NCBI GenBank assembly: GCA_021397845.1
Contig: CM038051.1
Location: forward strand, 15,338,327 to 15,402,326
Direction of reading: 5' to 3'
Source of the DNA: Areca catechu
Taxonomy: Eukaryota; Streptophyta; Magnoliopsida; Arecales; Arecaceae
DNA length: 64,000 nucleotides
In this document: one piece after another, positions 45,521 to 56,221 of the stretch
Numbering within the stretch: position 1 is the first letter of the stretch
How the letters are laid out: each line of letters begins with the position of its first letter
The notes under the pieces: model-generated
What the model was told of the DNA's origin: nothing
What the model saw: the letters and a program-made list of their open reading frames with translations, nothing else
Database searches by the model: none
Position numbers and translations under genes: made by a program

Positions 45521-47040
45521 TTATCCAATGCTTTCAGCTTCAGGTGTGCCAGCCGTCGGTGGGAATGCTTCTTGTCTCCAGGTACATTCTGCAATAAAGT
45601 CAGCAATTACCTGGGCTTTCAAAGCCAATCGGGATTGGAAAGAGATGTCGAACTGGCCAAGTTTGATGGCCCACTTGGCAAGCCGACCAGAAGTGTCCGG
45701 ACTCCGAAAGATCACCTTTAGAGGTTGATCAGTCAGCACGACGATCGGATGCGCCTGGAAGTACGGTCGGAGTCGTTTGGCTGCTACAACCAAAGAATAG
45801 ACTAGCTTCTGCATTTTGGGGTACTTTGTTTCGGTATCATGGAGAACTTTACTAATATAATAGATAGGTCTCTGTTGTCCATCTTCTCTTACTCGCACGA
45901 GGATGGAGCTGACCGCCTCATCCGAGACCGATAGGTAAAGATACAAAGGCTTCCCTTCAATTGGCTTGGCCAGCAATGGAGGGTTCTTCAAATATTCTTT
46001 CAAAGCTTCGAAAGTCGACTGACACTCGTCAGTCCAGTGAAAGTGGTCGGATCGATGCAATGTCTTGAAGAGTGGCAGTGACTTCTCGGCCGACCGGGAG
46101 ATGAAACGGCTAAGATAAGCTATCCGGCCTATAAGCTCTTGCACCTACTTCTTATTGGTCGGATGTCCCATTTCAACAACAGCTCTGATCTTGTCAGGGT
46201 TAATCTCGATTCCTCTTTGTGTAACCAAGAAATCGAGGAACTTGCCGGAAGTTACCCCGAAAGTATACTTGACAGGATTCAGCTTCATCCGATGGCGTCT
46301 CAGTGCATCAAAGAATTCCTGCAAGTCTTTGATATGGTTGGCCCTATAGAGGCTCTTAACTATCATATCATCTACATACGCCTCCATGTTTCTCCCGAGC
46401 TGCCCTTCGAAGATCCGGTTGATTAATCTTTGAAAAGTGGCACTAGCATTCTTCAAACCGAAAGGCATCATCTTGTAACAGTACAAATCCTTGTCGATGA
46501 CAAAGGCCATCTTCTCCTCATCATCCGGGTGCATCCTGATTTGGTTGTAGCCGGAGAAGGCATCCATGAAGCTTAGAAGCTGATGGCCGGCCGTGGCGTC
46601 CACCAGCTAATCAATCTTAAGTAGGGGGAAGTTGTCCTTTGGGCATGCCTTGTTGAGGTCGGTGTAGTCCACACAGATCCTCCACTTCTCGCTAGCCTTC
46701 TTCATCATGACAACCTTTGCTAGCCACTCAAGGTAATGGGCTTCTCTGATGAAGCCAGTGTCAAAAAGCTTCTTCACCTCTTCGTCAATAGCCCTTTGCC
46801 TTTCGGCGGTGAAACTTCTCTTCTTCTGTTGGACGGGCCTATAGGTTGGATCCACCTTAAGCTGATGAGTGATGACCTCCGACAGAATACCTGGCATGTC
46901 CGACGCTGACCAAGCAAAAACGTTGGCATTATTTCTGAGAAAGTTGATCAGCTCTAACTTAACATCTTCGTAAAGGGTGCTTCCAATTTGGAGAACTTTG
47001 GTGGGATCGTCCTCTCGGAGGGAAACAAATAGAATTCTTT
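45521..47040 (-). pseudogene. pol: Reverse transcriptase and first RNase H of element B
   Basis: On the minus strand, the linker (47040-46900) is followed by the RT fingers (PTYRPVQQKKRSFTAERQRA, WLAKVVMMKK, WRICVDYTDLNKACPKDNFP), a TAG at 46606-46604, then DATAGHQLLSFMDAFSGYNQ, YKMMPFGLKNASATFQRL and the catalytic AYVDDMIVKS. RNase H (46144-45521) includes YISKVLHDTETKYPKMQKLV and VVLTDQPLKVIF. The TAG at 46604-46606 replaces CAG in the conserved KIDQLVDATAG motif. A stop also splits RT from RNase H at about 46145. Confidence 0.9.
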
Positions 47041-47233
47041 CATCTGTCTAACCATGGCCGCCGGCTTCGGCCCTTGGGTCAAGCTGTTCTAGAATAGGAC
47101 GGTTGTCTGACTGTCGGTCTTGAATAGTTAGGCACTGCCTTGCCATCATGCGGTCTCCCCTCATTACTCGACCCCGTTCCTGGTTGGAAACTTCGCCAAC
47201 AAATGATATGTGGATACAATGGCCCGAAACTTG

Positions 47234-47662
47234 TTAAGGGCCTATCGACCCAAAATGGCATTGTAGGCCGAGGTCGTACGTACGACCACAAAGTTGATGG
47301 GAAGAATTTTTTGAAAAGGCTCCGTCCCAATCATCACAGGTAGGGTCCCCTTCAACTCCGACAGAGTTTCCTCCGAAGCCCGTCAGCGGTATGGGGGACT
47401 CTTGTAGTCTTGATAGAGGCAGGTTCATTCTTACAAAAGTATCATACAATAATACCTCCATGGAGCTTCCATTATCTATAATAATCCTTTTTACATCGTA
47501 ATTGGCAATTACTGCCGATATAACTACAGGATCATTTTCAAAGACATGGGATTTTAGGATGTCTTCATCGAAGAAGGTGATTGCATTGGAGCTTCTTGAC
47601 CTCTTGACAATGTCCAGGTCCTCTTTATACCTCCAGTCGGACCGCCGATGTAGCATACCCAC
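47234..47662 (-). pseudogene. Aspartic protease of element B
   Basis: Processes the polyprotein. The active-site region is VKRIIIDNGSSMEVLLYDTF, with DNG where DSG or DTG is more usual; element C has the same variant. PLTGFGGNSVGVEG follows, then the frame is lost before the 'ILGRP' segment. Confidence 0.8.
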
Positions 47663-48135
47663 ATCCCCACCGATTGAGCGCTGGTTGGGAAGCTCTACCT
47701 CTTCGGGAGGATCTCTAGCAGTTGAGGCCTCGGCCCGTTCCCTGTGGGGTCGAATGTATTTGTGCAGGTACCCCTCCTAATGAGGTCTTCAATGGCATCC
47801 TTTAGCTAGATGCACTCTTCAGTGTTGTGTCCATGGTTCCGGTGAAACCGATAGTATTTGTCTTTATTTATAGATGCAGAGGGGCTCCTCATTGGACGAG
47901 GCCTTTGCAGAAAGGTCTCGTTCTCGATCTCCAGGAGGATATTATCCCTCGGAAGGGAGAGGGGCGCATAGGTCTCGAACTTCCTGGAGAAGTCCTTCGG
48001 ACTTCAGCATTTAGCGGACCGGTTGCCATCACTGGGAGGTCGAACTTTGGGGGCTTTGTCACTCCGCTTCCTGGGAGCCGACCTCCCCTCGGCTTGGCGT
48101 CGGCTCGCCGCTTGTTCTTTTGCCAGGGCATATTT
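47663..48135 (-). other. Degraded gag-protease linker of element B
   Basis: Probably the C-terminal part of gag, including where a zinc knuckle would lie. Frames are broken and no CCHC motif was identified. Confidence 0.5.
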
Positions 48136-49154
48136 CTATGCCCTGGTCAGCAGTTCGGAGTAATTAGTCGAAAATTTCTTGTCCAGGGAGAAAGTGAGCC
48201 TGGACGAGCGTAGACCTCTTTTGAAGGCCGACATAGCCACATCTTCATTCAGGTCCGGATCTCCATGGCCGCTGAGTTGAAACGGGCCATGTAATCCTGG
48301 AGAGTCTCCCCCTCCTTTTGAAGTACGAGGAAGAGGCAATCGGTGTTCCTCGGAGTTCGACTACAGGTCCTGAAATGGGAAAGAAAAAAATTTTCAAGTT
48401 GAGGAAAAGAGTGGATCGTACCTGGTCGGATGGTGGAGAACCACATCCGAGCGGCCTTCTTTAGGGTTGCTAGGAAGGCAATGCAGTGGAGGGCGTCGGA
48501 GGTGCCCTACACCATCATGTGGGCCTTATAGGTACCCAGATGGTCTAGTGGGTCGGTGATACCGTCATAAGGGTCCACTTGTGAAATTTTGAAGTGACGG
48601 GGGATCGTCTCCCCTAGGATTTTGGCAGAGAAAGGCGGGCGCGAGTCATATGGCTGCCCCCCTTCGGCTTTCTGCCGATCAACAATTTCTGCGATGCGCT
48701 CTTCCATGCACAAAATCTTGCTGGTATAGTCCCTCGGAGCTTCAGCAAAGTGACGAACGTCATGAGGGACGGAGTCAGCAAAAGAAGGTGAGGCCGATCT
48801 CACCATTTTCCTATCAGCACGGGCTCCCAGGGACCTTTGGGTCTCCGAAACAACGTGGGAAAGAGGCTGAGGGACCTCCTACAGTCGGCTTCCTCCAACA
48901 GCAGGCTGACGGTCGGTGCAAGACATTGCAGGTGGCTGCTGCTGGTTGTTGGCTGCTTCCTTGAGGTGTTGAACCGCAGTAGTGAACGTGTCAATGCGGT
49001 TCAAGAGCGTCTGGAACTATTGTAGTCCCAGGGTGATAGTGTGCTCGGCGACGGCGATGGTGGTGGCGGCGTCATTCTCCTTGAAAGGTCCTTCAGACCC
49101 GGACAGGGAGTGACCCCTCCTAGTGGAGGTGTTCTAGGCTCTTCCTTTTGCCAT
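48136..49154 (-). pseudogene. gag: gag of element B (broken)
   Basis: The minus-strand start is ATGGCAAAAGGAAGAGCC at 49154, about 90 bp after the PBS. The frame then has TAG stops. Recognisable pieces are HFKISQVDPYDGITDPLDHL (homologous to MPQVDPYDGTTYLLDHLESY in A), FPQLENFFLSHF, LQDYMARFNSAAMEI and RSSRLTFSLDKKFSTNYSEL. Several frame changes separate them. Confidence 0.8.
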
Positions 49155-49225
49155 TATCAGATTTAGTAAATGAATTCCTCCTTTTAGAGAAGGAAAGAAA
49201 TGGACCGGGGTCCAAGGTTCAGGGC

Positions 49226-49242
49226 CCTTCCTCTAGCGCCAA
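49226..49242 (-). promoter_or_regulatory. Primer-binding site of element B
   Basis: The minus strand reads TTGGCGCTAGAGGAAGG a few bases after the LTR terminus GCAACA. Confidence 0.8.
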
Positions 49243-49247
49243 TCTGT

Positions 49248-49865
49248 TGTTGCATGTGCTCCCGGACCGGGCTCGATTGGCCGTGCTGGAGCGCTCCTCT
49301 CCCGGTACCTGCAACAAAGTCTCTAAGGGCCGGTGGTACTCCGACGGGGGACACTCCGATGCTTAAGTCAGCGAGAGCTTGAGAGAAACATAATGGAGGA
49401 ATCGAATGGAGAAGGGAGAGAGTACTTAGCCCTTAAACGAGGTCCCCTGGTCACCTTATATAGATGTAGAATACTGCCAAATTCTGTTAAGGGGTAGGTT
49501 GAGAATGCCCAATTTGCCTCTAGGAGAATCAGGGTAATGGCCAGGTGGCTTCGAGACGTGGCCATGTAGTGGTGTCCGTTGAAACAGAATTCTCATACCA
49601 GCTGGGAAGGACTTCTAGAGCCTTCGAGTTGTTTCCGGAGTGAGAATGAGTCGGTCGAACCCAACGGTGATGGGTCGGTCGGTCGAAGGAGAACGTCTAT
49701 CAAGCCCTCTGGGGAGCAGAATGATCAGACCTCAACGGAAGTGGGTCGTTCGGACCTCTACTTCCGTGGGTCGGCCGGTCGGACTTCTGGTAGAGTGGAT
49801 CAGCCGGACCAACCGAGAGCCGACCAGCACCGGTTTGATTCAGGAAAAGCCGGTTGAGTACAATA
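49248..49865 (-). repeat. 5' LTR of element B
   Basis: 618 bp. Ends on the minus strand are TATTGTACTCAACCGGC (the initial TG has changed to TA) and GCAACA. The TATA box is at about 49455-49464. Confidence 0.9.
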
Positions 49866-49870
49866 CATGT
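49866..49870 (+). repeat. Target-site duplication of element B (right)
   Basis: CATGT, identical to 39600-39604. Confidence 0.85.
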
Positions 49871-50013
49871 CGATTGAATAGGAGAGGACCTCCATTCGGA
49901 AACAGGTCACGGGTTCGAGACGTGATTTTGTAAAAGACTTGATTAAATTCAAGGATTATTTTCTGAGACCTGTGACGGTTGGATGAGTAGGAGGCCAAAT
50001 CTTCTTTAGGCAA

Positions 50014-50400
50014 TTAATATTTTAATACAGAAAAATATATATCTATGTATATATTTGTGTAATTTTAAAATATTTAAAAATTATTTTTGTGGTGTGTAGC
50101 AAACTAAAATTTGTGTAACAAATTAATTGTAAATGCAATAAAATAGAATTAGAAAGTCTAGCCTGGAAGGCGGATAAATTCACTGCTCTAAAAAAGATTT
50201 GGCCTTTTTTTTCGTATGAAGACTGATAGGCCGCACGCTCTGTTTCAAGGTACAACCCGGATCAAAAATTTCAATGTCCGTCGGTGGCACGATCTTGAAT
50301 GGATGTCGATAGCTCGATTCAAAAAAATTAAAATGAGAAAAATATATGAAATTGAAACCGTACCTATTTATAAATTCAAAATTTAAGAAAAAATCGTCAA
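50014..50400. repeat. Left arm of a long inverted repeat
   Basis: The outer sequence TTAATATTTTAATACAG and the rest of this block match the reverse complement of 54715-55140. Shared stretches include TTTAAAATATTTAAAAATTA, TTTGTGTAACAAATTAATTG, GGCGGATAAATT and CCGTCGGTGG. A TATA-like TATAAATAGGT on the minus strand (about 50365) corresponds to the TATA box in the right arm. A short copy of the AT-rich 'TTAATTTTGTAACAG' segment follows at 50405-50485. Confidence 0.75.
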
Positions 50401-50485
50401 AACAACTCTCAAAAAAAATTTTATTTTTATTTTATTAATTTTATATTTAATTTTGTAACAGTTATAATAATGACTGTTCTATAGA

Positions 50486-52504
50486 TTCGTATAACCGTTT
50501 CCTTTCCGAAACGGGCAACTTTATCTGGTGGATGACAAATAACCTCGTTGCCAGAGCGTGATTAACAGCACAGATCTTAAAAGATTGATGGCTGTAGAGG
50601 ATCGTTCCCACAGTCTCAGGGGCCGGGGGTTGCACCGGGGTTGTCTGACAAATCCAAATCGAATGGAACCACCTGATGCTGACCATACCACCCAGTTTTG
50701 AGTGATACCATGGCTTGGGGTAAGAAAAAAACTGTTGGGAGCCTGTGTCGATATACCATCTGTACTGTACCAATCAGCAGTAATATACTGCTATGGTTCT
50801 CAATACCAATTTTGCAGACCTTAGTAAGAAATTTAATTTTAGTCCAAGTGGGCCCTGTAATATATCTTGATTGTTTTTTTTAAAAAAAAAATTAAAAAGG
50901 TGAAATTAAACTTGTACATTTTGTAGAACATGTATCTGTTTCCTTCTGAAAGTTTGGATCTACTAAACAGTTTTCTATCCGCATGTTGCCTGATGAGTCC
51001 ATGGGTCTACCACAGGCAGAAAGAAAAGAATTTTAGCAAGTAGTATTCCTAAAGGAGCAGAGTTCAACAAGAATTTTCCAATCTGTTTGGGTTGGCCTTC
51101 ATTGTTCTGGCAAAGCACACTTATGATGGAAGATGACTTCAAATCCCTTTCTCGAATCTCAATGCTTGTGCTGAAATCTTAAATTTGTCAGTCTATTATC
51201 AACTCCCTTAAGTCCTAGTTAGCTGACTAAAGTGTTATGAGTGCAGGTGTAGGTTAATGAATTTCTCAAAAAAATATAGGGGCTAAGAAAATAAGGGGGG
51301 AAGATTCCGTTCAGTTTTAGAATTCAGTGCGGCACTTTAAGCAGAAGTTTCATGTTATTGAGATCCAAATTGTTTATGCACCGGTTTTATTTTCTACCCA
51401 TGTTTGTTATGACACATAATCATGAAATACCTATAAACTCTAATGCCTAGTCATGTCACTGAACATTTTTGTTTGAACTTAAAAGATAGTTGTTAGGGGA
51501 CGAGTATTCAACACATACCTTGTTGCCATCATATCATGATCAAAAGATCTGGTATAATTCGAAGACTTTTCTTCTGACTGATTTATGTTCTTATATTTAT
51601 GAATGTACCAAAAAAAAAAGAGGAAAATACAAAAAACTCTACCGTTCACCTTGTTTCTATCCACAAAACATGAGAAAAAACAAAACATCCCGGCAAAGAC
51701 ATCAAATTTAATTTTCATGAAAGTGTTTCTATCATGTATCTCTCTATTTTTTTATGTTGTACTTGCCTATGTATGCTATTTCATTAACTACATCCATTAT
51801 ATTTGTACATTCATAAAATTGCATAGGGTGTTCTCCATATTTACTTTCATTTCAAATATCATTATTTAGGTAAAGTTACACGAAAGAAATGACACACGAA
51901 AAAAAAAAATCTGGCAAATCTTTTAACCAAAGGCCTTTCAAAGGCTGGCGGTATTTAGGACATCAAGGGGGATGGAGCTTAAACTCATATATTAGTCACC
52001 AGAGTTGACCCCTTCCATCATGGTAGCCCTATGGTTAAGGTTTAAAGGGAAACAATCTCTGAGATGACGTTTGGGAGCACCATTTTTAGGAGTCTGTCTC
52101 TATCCCTTCCCTATGGTGTGGTACTCTATTATGATGGTTAGGTTGAGCATAGCTCTTAATAGATCCAATGCTGTGAATTCAGTGATGTACGATTCCATCG
52201 CACGTATCCTTGGAGGATCTACCTTAGTGAGAGTAGTTATGAGGCCGCGACTATTGGACTCGGACGAATCCTTAGCAACTCTCATGAAAATCAAGGCAAG
52301 TACATGGCCCAGATAGTGCTACTCCATATTTTGGTTAGCTCATGTTTATACTGTGTGTATTTTATACTAAATACAAGTTCAAACCTAAAAGTTACTTGCA
52401 CTAAGTACAATAAAAATCCAAAAGTTTTATATTATTTACTGAGTTTAAAACTTTTACCTTTTTATTTTGTTTTTGAGAGGGATTGTTGACGTTACCATAT
52501 ATTA
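50486..52504. other. Interior of the inverted-repeat element, no recognised gene
   Basis: AT-rich sequence with short domain-free frames, such as 52071-52316. 50620-50830 contains palm-repeat-like text (GATGCTGACCATACCACCCA and similar) without defined ends. No transposase was recognised. Confidence 0.4.
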
Positions 52505-52580
52505 AAAATAAAATAAAAATAACCCTTCAAAAGTTTTAATCGTTTTCATTTTAATTAATTTTGTATTTAATTTTATAACG

Positions 52581-52585
52581 GTCAT
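52581..52585 (+). repeat. Target-site duplication of solo LTR (left)
   Basis: GTCAT, identical to 54591-54595. Confidence 0.8.
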
Positions 52586-54590
52586 TGTTGCCGCCAGGAT
52601 CGCCATGGCCCGTAGCTGCTGTCGGCGTCGGAGCGCACCTCCTCGTCCGGCTCGCCGCCCGGCGAACCTAGACCTGCAAGACAAGGGTTAGTGACCCGGG
52701 CCGGGGTTTCCGGCGGGAGCACTCCGACGGTCAAGTCAGTGACGATCCAGGGAAATAGATCCTCCTGGTCGAGACCCTCTTGATGGACTCCACACGAGGA
52801 GGAGTGTGTTGTGTGAATGTGAGTAGCAGGTGTGTCGGGGGAAGTGTGGCCTGGCTAGGGGGAGTTCCTGTGTAGCCCTTCCTCCCGACCTTGCTCTGGA
52901 ATGCTGGTGGTGCCATGCCCCTCTTCCTGGTAGGGGTTGCACTCGCCTCTCTCTCTTTTTTTTCTCTTGTGTTATGGCTTGTGTTTTATCTGTGTTGGTG
53001 TTGTTGTGTTACCTACGGGTTTGTTGCAAACTTGGTTACCGTTGGGCGTCCGCCTCGGGATCTCCGCCGGGCTATCAGGCGCGTGCGGCGGTGTCCCGAG
53101 AAGTCTTTCCTGATTTGTGATAAGGGGAGATGTCATGCGCTCCGACACTCCTCTTGGTCGCCTCATTCCGGGGAGCCTAGCTATACCTCGAATGGTGTGT
53201 CGCCGACCCCGGGATTCGAATTTCCCGGTTGGCTCCTCTCTTGGATGATCCGGGTGGTTGGTGAGGAGCATGGCATCTCGGTCAGCGTTTATCTCTCCTT
53301 TCTAGTATAACTGGCGATTGCAGGCAGTCAGTACGGTCTGGGGGGCGCTCCAGTGTAGTCCTTAGGCGGTTCGCTGGTGTCCCAGGCTGGTGGGGTCCAC
53401 GTCCGAGCTGGCAGGGGTCGCTTCGACCTAGACGCTCCGAGCTTGCGGGGTCATCCTGGCAGAGTGTGGGCCCGGTCCAGAGGGCGCGCGCTCAAAGAGG
53501 CTCCACATGGCGGAGGAGTGCTGAGCTTGACTTCGACCACAGGGCTCAAACCTCCAAGGGTCTCGCTCTGGAGGGCAGAGGGCGGGCCCAGCCTGGAGGG
53601 CGCGTGCTCGAAGAGGCTCCACATTGGCGGAGGAGTGCTGAGCTCGACTCCGACCACAGGGCTCAAACCTCCGAGGGTCTCGCTTCGGAGGGCAAAAGGC
53701 GGGCAAGGTCCGGAGGGCACGCGCTCGGAGAGGCTCCACATTGGCGGAGGAGTGCTGAGCTCGACTCCGACCACAGGGCTCAAACCTCTGAGGGTCTCGC
53801 TCCGGAGGGCAGAAGGCGGGCCCGGTCCAGAGGGCGCGCGCTCGGAGAGGCTCCACGTTGGCGAAGGAGTGCTGAGCTCGACTCCGACCATAGGGCTCAA
53901 ACCTCCGAGGGTCTCGCTCTGGAGGGCAGAGGGCGGGCCCGGTCCAGAGGGCGCGCGCTTGGAGAGGCTCCACATTGGCGGAGGAGTGCTGAGCTCGACT
54001 CCGACCACAGGGCTCAAACCTTCGAGGGTCTCGCTCCGGAGGGCAGAAGACGGGCCCGGTCCAGAGGGCGCGCACTCAGAGAGGCTCCACGTTGGCGGAG
54101 GAGTGCTGAGCTCGACTCCGACCACAGGGCTCAAACCTCCGAGGGTCTCGTTCTGGAGGGCAGAGGGCGGGCCCGGTCTGGAGGGCGTGTTCTCGGAGAG
54201 GCTCCATGTTGAAGGAGTGCTGAGCTCGACTCGACCACAGGACTCAAACCTCCGAGGGTCTCGCTCCGGAGGGCAGAAGGCGGGCTCGGTCCAGAGGGCG
54301 CGCACTCGGAGAGACTCCACGTTGGCGGAGGAGTGCTGAGCTCGACTCTGACCACAGGGCTCAAACCTCCGAGGGTCTCGCTCTGGAGGGCAGAGGGCGG
54401 CTCCGGCCTAAGCGTCCCAAGCTCGCGGGCCCGACCTAGCGAAGGACGAAGCTCAGCTCGCCATCTCGAGAGAGCTCAACTCAGCTCGGCAGTGGAGTCC
54501 AGGCTGGAGAATGGACGCGGCGTCCGACGCGGCGTCTTTCCTTGACGTGGCGCCTGTCGATTCCCCCACGTCAACGATCCCGCCACATCA
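52586..54590 (-). repeat. Solo LTR, 2.0 kb, same class as the element A 5' LTR
   Basis: The minus strand begins TGATGTGGCGGGATCGTTGA and ends GGCGGCAACA, flanked by GTCAT on both sides. Start, end and general plan (array in the 5' part, TCGTCACTGACTTGACCGTC-type and TTGCAGGTC segments near the 3' end) match the LTR at 10931-13045. It lies inside the inverted-repeat element. No internal region or partner LTR is present, so the rest was lost by LTR-LTR recombination. Long open frames on both strands come from the array. Confidence 0.85.
53450..54410 (-). repeat. 117-bp tandem array in the solo LTR
   Basis: About eight copies of a GC-rich unit; AGGCTCCAC recurs near 53498, 53614, 53731, 53848, 53965, 54082, 54199 and 54314. 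The period of about 117 is a multiple of three, so reading frames stay open on both strands for up to 320 codons. One copy near 54200 is shortened. On the minus strand the TCGGAGTCGAGCTCAGCACT..CTCCTCCGCCA core resembles the array unit at 11056-12225. Confidence 0.85.
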
Positions 54591-54595
54591 GTCAT
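54591..54595 (+). repeat. Target-site duplication of solo LTR (right)
   Basis: GTCAT, identical to 52581-52585. Confidence 0.8.
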
Positions 54596-54714
54596 TTTAT
54601 TTATTTTTTATTTAATAAGATAACGGCTAGTTTTTAATTAATTTTGAATTAAGTTTTGTAACGGCCATAATGGCTAGTTTGAGGGTATTTTGGGGATTTC
54701 CTCTAGGATTTTGA

Positions 54715-55140
54715 GTATATAAATAGGTCTCTATCCCAGACCTACAAAGTATCCTAAAAGAGATTCTAAGCTCTTCCTCTCTATATTCCTCTGTTTCAAC
54801 TTCTTATGTTTTTCTCATTTTCAATTTTTTGGGTTGAAGACGAGCTGATTGGTGTCCATTCGAGATTGTATCACCGACGGGCATTGAAGTTTTCGCTTTC
54901 AGGTTATACCTTGAAGGAGAGCGTATGGCATATCAATCTTTGCACGAGGAGGCCAAATCTTTTTTAGGACAGTAAATTTATCCGCCTCCCAAGCCAGATT
55001 TCCTAATTCTATTTTATTATATTTATAATTAATTTGTTACACAAATTTTATTTTACCATACACCATAAAAATAATTTTTAAATATTTTAAAATTATACAT
55101 ATATATACACAGATATATATTTTTTTATTAAAATATTAAC
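54715..55140. repeat. Right arm of the long inverted repeat
   Basis: Reverse complement partner of 50014-50400, with extra sequence near the TATA end. GTATATAAATAGGTC at about 54715 looks like a promoter, pointing outward (to the right). A TC-rich leader-like segment follows. The end AAAATATTAAC matches the left outer end. Confidence 0.75.
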
Positions 55141-55649
55141 ACTTTACTGCTCGTCAAGAAATTTTTTCCTTCTCAATGCCTTAGGCGTTGCCTGACTATT
55201 ATGCAATGGGAGAATGATCATAACTGTAGTTGCTTGCCATAATTCTTTAAATACATGATGTCTGGCCTTTAAGAGAGCGAACTGTCGTGTTGTGCAGGAT
55301 GTGTATGGAAATGTTTTAGGTTGCCATCAAAGGCTTGTCCCTGTATGGTATCTGTTGATGCTGAATCCTCACCGACCAGATGGAGTGGTTCACCTGCTGG
55401 TTCGCCGTCGATCAAAACTTGTAAAACAGATTCCCTGATCGAAAATTTTTCGGCGGGAAACACTCCGATACCAAAGTTAACAAGAACTCAGGAAGCAGAA
55501 TAGAGAGCTCAAGAAGCAGAGAGGGAAAGGAAAGAATTCAAATGATCTGGAGTTAACTTAGCTTACCTCCAGTATCCCCTCTTACCAGTATTTATAGGCA
55601 TAAGCGCAACTACTTATGGTTATGGGAGTTGGCAAACAAAACCTCCTCA

Positions 55650-55846
55650 TAACTGTAAGTAATGGTGGTCGAAAAATTAGTTATTCCGTAGTTATCCAAT
55701 CTGAGGATTTCGACCATGTGGGCGGTTGCAACAACCAGAACAGACTTCAACTGTGAGTAGTGGTGATCGAAAAATTAGTTATTCCGTAGTTATCTAATCT
55801 GAGGATTTCGACCATGTGGGCGGTTGCAACAACCAGAACATACTTC
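55650..55846 (-). repeat. 98-bp tandem duplication in the element C U3 region
   Basis: The block containing TCGAAAAATTAGTTATTCCG and GACCATGTGGGCGGTTGCAA occurs twice, 98 bp apart, with only a few differences. It lies just upstream of the LTR promoter on the minus strand. Confidence 0.85.
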
Positions 55847-56071
55847 AACTGTTTGGGGTTGGAAAAGCCTACATGTTCAATATGCCTCATTCTTTTAGAG
55901 AAGATCCAAAGTGAACCCAACATTCTCTTTAGTAGCGCTCCTAGAGGGAATATTTAGCTATACACTTCGAATAATTTTTTTTGGAACTAACAAGGAAAAA
56001 TAGATAAATACTTACAGTAATCTTGAAAACAAGATAACATACTCTTTGGACCATGATGAAGATCGAAGTCG

Positions 56072-56221
56072 AAGGTATAAAATCGATAGGCTTAGTCTTC
56101 GGACCATGCTGAAGATACGAAGCCGAAGATATAAATTCTTCAGCTAAAGGTATAAAATCGATAGGCTTAGTCTTCGGACCAGGCTGAAGATACGAAGCCA
56201 AAGATATATAATGTATCCTTT
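56072..56221 (-). repeat. 75-bp tandem duplication in the element C U3 region
   Basis: AAGGTATAAAATCGATAGGC, TTAGTCTTCGGACCA and GCTGAAGATACGAAGCC occur twice with a 75-bp period. Confidence 0.8.

Larger units (their letters stand above)
39605..49865 (-). mobile_element. Element B: complete Tat-type Ty3/gypsy retrotransposon
   Basis: A 10.26-kb element in minus orientation. The target duplication CATGT is at 39600-39604 and 49866-49870. Order on the minus strand: 5' LTR (49865-49248), PBS, gag, protease, RT with RNase H, a second RNase H, integrase, a tandem array, then an aORF in opposite orientation, polypurine tract and 3' LTR (40210-39605). The second RNase H and the antisense extra ORF are features of the plant Tat lineage. 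There is no chromodomain in the readable integrase tail. All genes carry stops or frameshifts, so this copy cannot move by itself. Confidence 0.9.

Noticed and set aside
49900..49930. CGGGTTCGAGACGTG resembling a Pol III B box
   Set aside because: Single short motif with no A box or SINE body. Could be a relic but cannot be supported.
52071..52316. 81-codon ORF in the interior of the inverted-repeat element
   Set aside because: No domain recognised, and the opposite strand is also open here (52100-52294). Not enough to call a gene or a transposase.
53377..54339. 320-codon plus-strand and 289-codon minus-strand frames
   Set aside because: The 117-bp repeat unit is a multiple of three and lacks stops in several frames. 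The frames lie inside a solo LTR, and no domain is present.
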